From Acidobacteriota bacterium (GTDB taxonomy: Bacteria > Acidobacteriota > Polarisedimenticolia > J045), in contig JAMOQA010000511.1 of assembly GCA_027064265.1 (NCBI GenBank), positions 1-7,073 of the forward strand: DNA of 7,073 nt, written 5' to 3'. Shown one piece after another: positions 6,345 to 7,073 of this stretch. Position 1 is the stretch's first letter. Each line of letters begins with the position of its first letter. The notes under the pieces are model-generated. The model made no database searches. It was not told the origin of the DNA and saw nothing but the letters and a program-made list of their open reading frames with translations. Made by a program: the position numbers and the translations under genes.

Positions 6345-7073
6345 GCGCACCGGTGCACCGGCTGGAGACGCCCTTCCTCGCCCGTCTCCTGGCGGGAACC
6401 GTTCGGTGGACACGGCGCATCTCCTGGACCGTGCTGATCGTCGGGACGGCGATCCTCGTCCTCGAGGGGATCCACCTCCACCAGCTCCTCGCCGGCATCC
6501 ACCCCTGGCTGGCGTGGGCCGTCACCGGCGCTCTCCTCGCCCTCGTGACGGGGTTCGTCGGCTGGATCGCCTGGCGGTGGTGGAACCTCCCGCGGGTCGT
6601 CGATCCCCCCGAGCTCCCGCCTCCCGCGGAGTGGTCCCCCCGCCACCGTCGCCGGTACCTCGGGTTCGTGCGTCGCTGGCTCGCCCGCCAGGAGGCGAAC
6701 CCCGCCCTGGACGAGACCACGCGCGGGAAGGTACCGGCGGTTCTAGAGCGCGTCGAGGCGATCGCCGCGGGAGAACACGACGACGAGGCGCTGGTGCGGG
6801 CAGTCGAGGCGGAGATCGACCGGCTGCTCGAACGCCTCGATCGCAAGGCAAGGGCGGAGGTCTGGCAGGCGGCCTCCCAGGTGGCCCTCCTGACGGCGGT
6901 GAACCCGTCGGCCCTGGTCGATGCCCTGGTCACCCTGGTGCGCAACCTGGAGCTGATGGCCCGGGTCGCCACCCTCTATTACGGACGACCCGGTCCCCTC
7001 GGCACGTTCCGCGTCGTGCGGGACGTCCTCGCGTCCGCGGTGACCGCGGGCCTGGTCGACCGGATCGCCGACT
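6341..7073 (+). CDS. DUF697/YcjF-like inner-membrane protein (3' partial)
   Basis: 244 residues are visible before the window ends. Two hydrophobic segments, about 29-45 (WTVLIVGTAILVL) and 54-79 (HPWLAWAVTGALLALVTGFV), form an N-terminal membrane hairpin, followed by a basic Trp/Arg-rich edge (WIAWRWW) and a Pro-rich linker (PPELPPPAEW). Residues 100-180 are charged and helical (LVRAVEAEIDRLLERLDRKA), possibly a coiled coil. Residues about 183-240 contain AVNPSALVDALVTLVRNLEL and MARVATLYYGRPGPLG, which closely follow the DUF697/YcjF pattern (S/NP-x-ALVD, then W/VRNL-x-L, then R-[IV]-A-x-LYG). YcjF of Escherichia coli (about 350 residues) has the same order of two membrane segments then DUF697, and usually neighbours the GTPase-like YcjX, which is not in this window. 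The start is fixed by the 4-bp ATGA overlap with the preceding gene. Function is unknown; an envelope or membrane-stress role is a guess. The family call is fairly secure. Confidence 0.8.
   Translation, partial: MSAPVHRLETPFLARLLAGTVRWTRRISWTVLIVGTAILVLEGIHLHQLLAGIHPWLAWAVTGALLALVTGFVGWIAWRWWNLPRVVDPPELPPPAEWSPRHRRRYLGFVRRWLARQEANPALDETTRGKVPAVLERVEAIAAGEHDDEALVRAVEAEIDRLLERLDRKARAEVWQAASQVALLTAVNPSALVDALVTLVRNLELMARVATLYYGRPGPLGTFRVVRDVLASAVTAGLVDRIAD

Noticed and set aside
5127..6413. 428-codon open frame on the minus strand
   Set aside because: Antisense to the conserved DUF3857/transglutaminase end of the second gene; its composition is biased and it shows no motif or convincing start.
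5905..6972. 355-codon minus-strand frame opposite the third gene
   Set aside because: The + strand frame has membrane segments and DUF697-like motifs, while this one is Arg/Ser-rich without any recognisable feature.

Overview
The window is very GC-rich (roughly 70% or more by eye) and is coding from end to end on the + strand, with no intergenic space, RNA gene, mobile element or CRISPR array. Codon third positions are almost all G or C, which keeps long spurious frames open on both strands. Composition and gene content suggest a high-GC Gram-negative-type bacterium with a periplasm, of the kind found in Acidobacteriota, Myxococcota, Planctomycetota or Eisenbacteria-like lineages. No marker gene is present, so the phylum is only a guess.

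Layout: three genes overlap in series. (1) Positions 1-2574 hold the 3' part of a TPR - DUF3857 - transglutaminase-like protein with an intact Cys/His/Asp triad; its start lies upstream of the window. (2) Positions 2571-6344 hold a complete 1257-residue secreted paralogue: signal peptide, TPR-like helices, a beta-sandwich (jelly-roll-like) segment, more TPRs, DUF3857, then a transglutaminase-like fold in which Cys and His of the triad are replaced by Gly and Tyr. (3) Positions 6341-7073 hold the first 244 residues of a membrane protein with two N-terminal transmembrane segments and a C-terminal region resembling DUF697/YcjF; it runs off the window.

Both junctions are 4-bp ATGA overlaps with plausible Shine-Dalgarno sequences inside the preceding gene, so the genes are very probably one translationally coupled operon. 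The promoter is upstream and the terminator downstream, both outside the window. The most interesting reading is an envelope module: an apparently active transglutaminase/protease-like protein, a catalytically dead paralogue carrying an extra beta-sandwich that may bind a ligand or partner, and an inner-membrane DUF697 protein. The domain assignments come from motifs seen in the sequence; the joint function is inference.
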